Translations under genes and position numbers: made by a program
Assembly (NCBI GenBank): GCA_016296165.1
Contig: JAEDJV010000099.1
Location: 1 to 8,931 of the forward strand
Source of the DNA: Oscillospiraceae bacterium
GTDB lineage: Bacteria > Bacillota > Clostridia > Oscillospirales > Ruminococcaceae
DNA length: 8,931 bases
Direction of reading: 5' to 3'
Shown: one piece after another, positions 8,034 to 8,931 of the stretch
Numbering within the stretch: position 1 is the first letter of the stretch
Layout: every line of letters starts with the position of its first letter
Notes under the pieces: generated by a model
Seen by the model: only the letters and a program-made list of their open reading frames with translations
Database searches by the model: none
Told to the model about the DNA's origin: nothing

Positions 8034-8730
8034 CACTAACCCCTCCGAATTTTCTTATCCGTTCATCTCTTACTATCCTTCCGTCCTCCATACAGATCAT
8101 CCTGTCTGCAAGCAGGGCCAGACTTTCGTCATGCGTTATAAGGATAAACGTCTGTTTCTGGCTTCTGTTTGACTCCATAAGCAGCTCTATTATCTGCTCC
8201 CCGTTTTTACTGTCAAGGTTTCCTGTAGGTTCATCAGCCAGCAAAATAGCCGGTCTGCTGTACAGCGCCCTCCCAATAGATACTCTCTGCTGCTGTCCGC
8301 CTGAAAGCTGGTTTGGAAGGTTATTTCTCCTGTCAGAAAGCCCGAGAAATTCTATAGTTTTATCAAGTCTCTCCATATCAAGAGGTCTTCCGTCAAGAAG
8401 ATGCGGAAGTGCAATATTTTCATCAATATTAAGCACAGGCATGAGATTGTAGAACTGATAAACTATCCCTATCTGTCTGCGCCTGAAAACAGCAAGTTTG
8501 TCTTCATCAAGTGCCGAGATATCAGTATCATTTATGATAACTTTTCCTGAAGTCGCCTTGTCAACACCTCCAAGAATATGCAGCAGTGTGGATTTACCGC
8601 TGCCTGAAGGTCCTGTGACCGACACGAACTCACCCTTTTCGATACTTAATGATACGCCGTCAAGTGCCTTTACGAGATTTTCTCCTTCACCATATATTTT
8701 TGTAAGATTTTCACATCTGAGTATTGCCAT
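8023..8730 (-). CDS. ABC transporter ATP-binding protein (MacB/LolD/BceA-like)
   Basis: 235 residues, the usual length for this family. It has all nucleotide-binding motifs: Walker A GPSGSGKST (40-48), Q-loop Gln92 in IVYQFYNLMP, signature LSGGQQQRV (142-150), Walker B AILLADEPTGNLD (161-173, with Asp166 and Glu167), and H-loop His200 in LITHD. The LADEPTGNLDS stretch and the YQFYNLMP Q-loop are typical of ATPases that serve FtsX-type permeases (MacB, LolD, BceA). It should sit on the cytoplasmic face and drive the adjacent permease, whose start codon lies within its last codons. The ATG at 8728-8730 has AGGGGG about 9 nt upstream. The gene follows an extended -10 promoter and a large inverted repeat, so it is probably the first gene of the transporter operon. 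Nothing suggests loss of function. Confidence 0.95.
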   Translation of the reverse strand: MAILRCENLTKIYGEGENLVKALDGVSLSIEKGEFVSVTGPSGSGKSTLLHILGGVDKATSGKVIINDTDISALDEDKLAVFRRRQIGIVYQFYNLMPVLNIDENIALPHLLDGRPLDMERLDKTIEFLGLSDRRNNLPNQLSGGQQQRVSIGRALYSRPAILLADEPTGNLDSKNGEQIIELLMESNRSQKQTFILITHDESLALLADRMICMEDGRIVRDERIRKFGGVSDEK

Positions 8731-8765
8731 AAAATCTGTCCCCCTAAACTATTTTTCTGAATATT

Positions 8766-8774
8766 ATTATAGCA
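8766..8774 (-). promoter_or_regulatory. Extended -10 promoter for the ABC transporter genes
   Basis: The minus strand reads TGC-TATAAT (8772-8774, then 8766-8771), a perfect hexamer with an extended -10. No good -35 box stands 16-18 bp upstream; the bases there (about 8789-8794) fall inside an inverted repeat. Transcription would begin near 8759, about 28 nt before the ATPase ATG. A poor -35 with a strong extended -10 is common where a regulator must assist or block RNA polymerase. Confidence 0.6.
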
Positions 8775-8780
8775 CTACAT

Positions 8781-8830
8781 TGTTACATTAATATGAATTA
8801 TAAAGTGACAGAATAGTCATATTAGTAACA
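8781..8830. promoter_or_regulatory. Interrupted inverted repeat over the -35 region (candidate operator)
   Basis: TGTTAC-AT-TAATATGA (8781-8796) faces TCATATTA-GTAACA (8817-8830). This gives 14 matching pairs with a 2-base bulge in the left arm and a 20-bp spacer. The left arm covers the expected -35 region of the transporter promoter. The arms are about three helical turns apart centre to centre, which suits two regulator dimers on one face of the DNA. The likely binder, by inference, is the response regulator encoded downstream. Without a T-run it is not a terminator. Confidence 0.5.
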
Positions 8831-8931
8831 CCACAAAATCGTGTGAAGAAAATTTTATAAATCCTGCAGGTTCAAACAGCATTTTTTCTAATTAACAACT
8901 TGTCGCTCCATCAGTTTTTGTGCATAAATAC

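Noticed and set aside
8860..8887. CCTGCAGG palindrome with a GGTTCAAA stretch resembling a tRNA T-loop, followed by a T6 run.
   Set aside because: No T-stem, acceptor or anticodon stem can be formed. The surrounding stem is short and mismatched, so neither a tRNA nor a terminator is supported.
8888..8929. Possible C-terminal end of a minus-strand gene (13 codons then TAG) entering from the right edge.
   Set aside because: Fourteen stop-free codons are expected often by chance, the peptide matches nothing I recognise, and no convincing terminator follows.

Overview
The window looks like part of a chromosome from a low-to-moderate GC, Gram-positive anaerobe of the Clostridia type (Ruminococcus or Lachnospiraceae-like). 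This is inferred from the AT-rich spacers, strong Shine-Dalgarno sites, sigma-A promoters and the protein families present. I see no insertion sequence, phage gene, CRISPR array, tRNA or rRNA.

Layout. Positions 2-109 (+) hold the last 35 codons of a gene entering from the left, probably an AAA-ATPase-like/PD-(D/E)XK nuclease family protein. It converges on everything else, which is on the minus strand. The convergent gap (110-262) holds two hairpins: an irregular one at 143-190 and a perfect 15-bp stem at 222-262 that can terminate transcription both ways. Reading leftward from the right edge, the minus-strand genes are: an ABC ATPase (8023-8730); a large FtsX-type permease (5256-8033); an OmpR-family response regulator (4440-5126); a short intramembrane-type histidine kinase (3466-4443); and a membrane-bound c-di-GMP phosphodiesterase with a dCache sensor, a degenerate GGDEF and an intact EAL domain (263-3313).

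How they fit together. ATPase and permease overlap by 11 nt and form one transporter of the MacB/FtsX class. Regulator and kinase overlap by 4 nt (ATGA) and form one two-component system. The kinase has two membrane spans and almost no external loop, whereas the permease has two large extracytoplasmic domains. That division of labour resembles Bce-type antimicrobial-peptide sensing modules, although this permease has about 8 spans rather than the Bce-type 10. The phosphodiesterase has its own promoter just behind the kinase gene. With no clear terminator between them, it may also receive read-through.

Regulation visible in the sequence. Three minus-strand promoters can be proposed, each with an extended -10 (TGn before the hexamer). 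They lie upstream of the ATPase (8766-8774), inside the 3' end of the permease gene in front of the regulator (5255-5284), and upstream of the phosphodiesterase (3415-3443). A long interrupted inverted repeat (8781-8830) covers the -35 region of the transporter promoter and is the best operator candidate. The regulator leader (5127-5248) contains one left arm that could pair with either of two downstream arms.

The right edge (8831-8931) is AT-rich and I can support no gene in it. No wholly new system is evident. The main points of interest are the transporter/two-component module with its operator, and its closeness to a phosphodiesterase that has an inactive-looking GGDEF.
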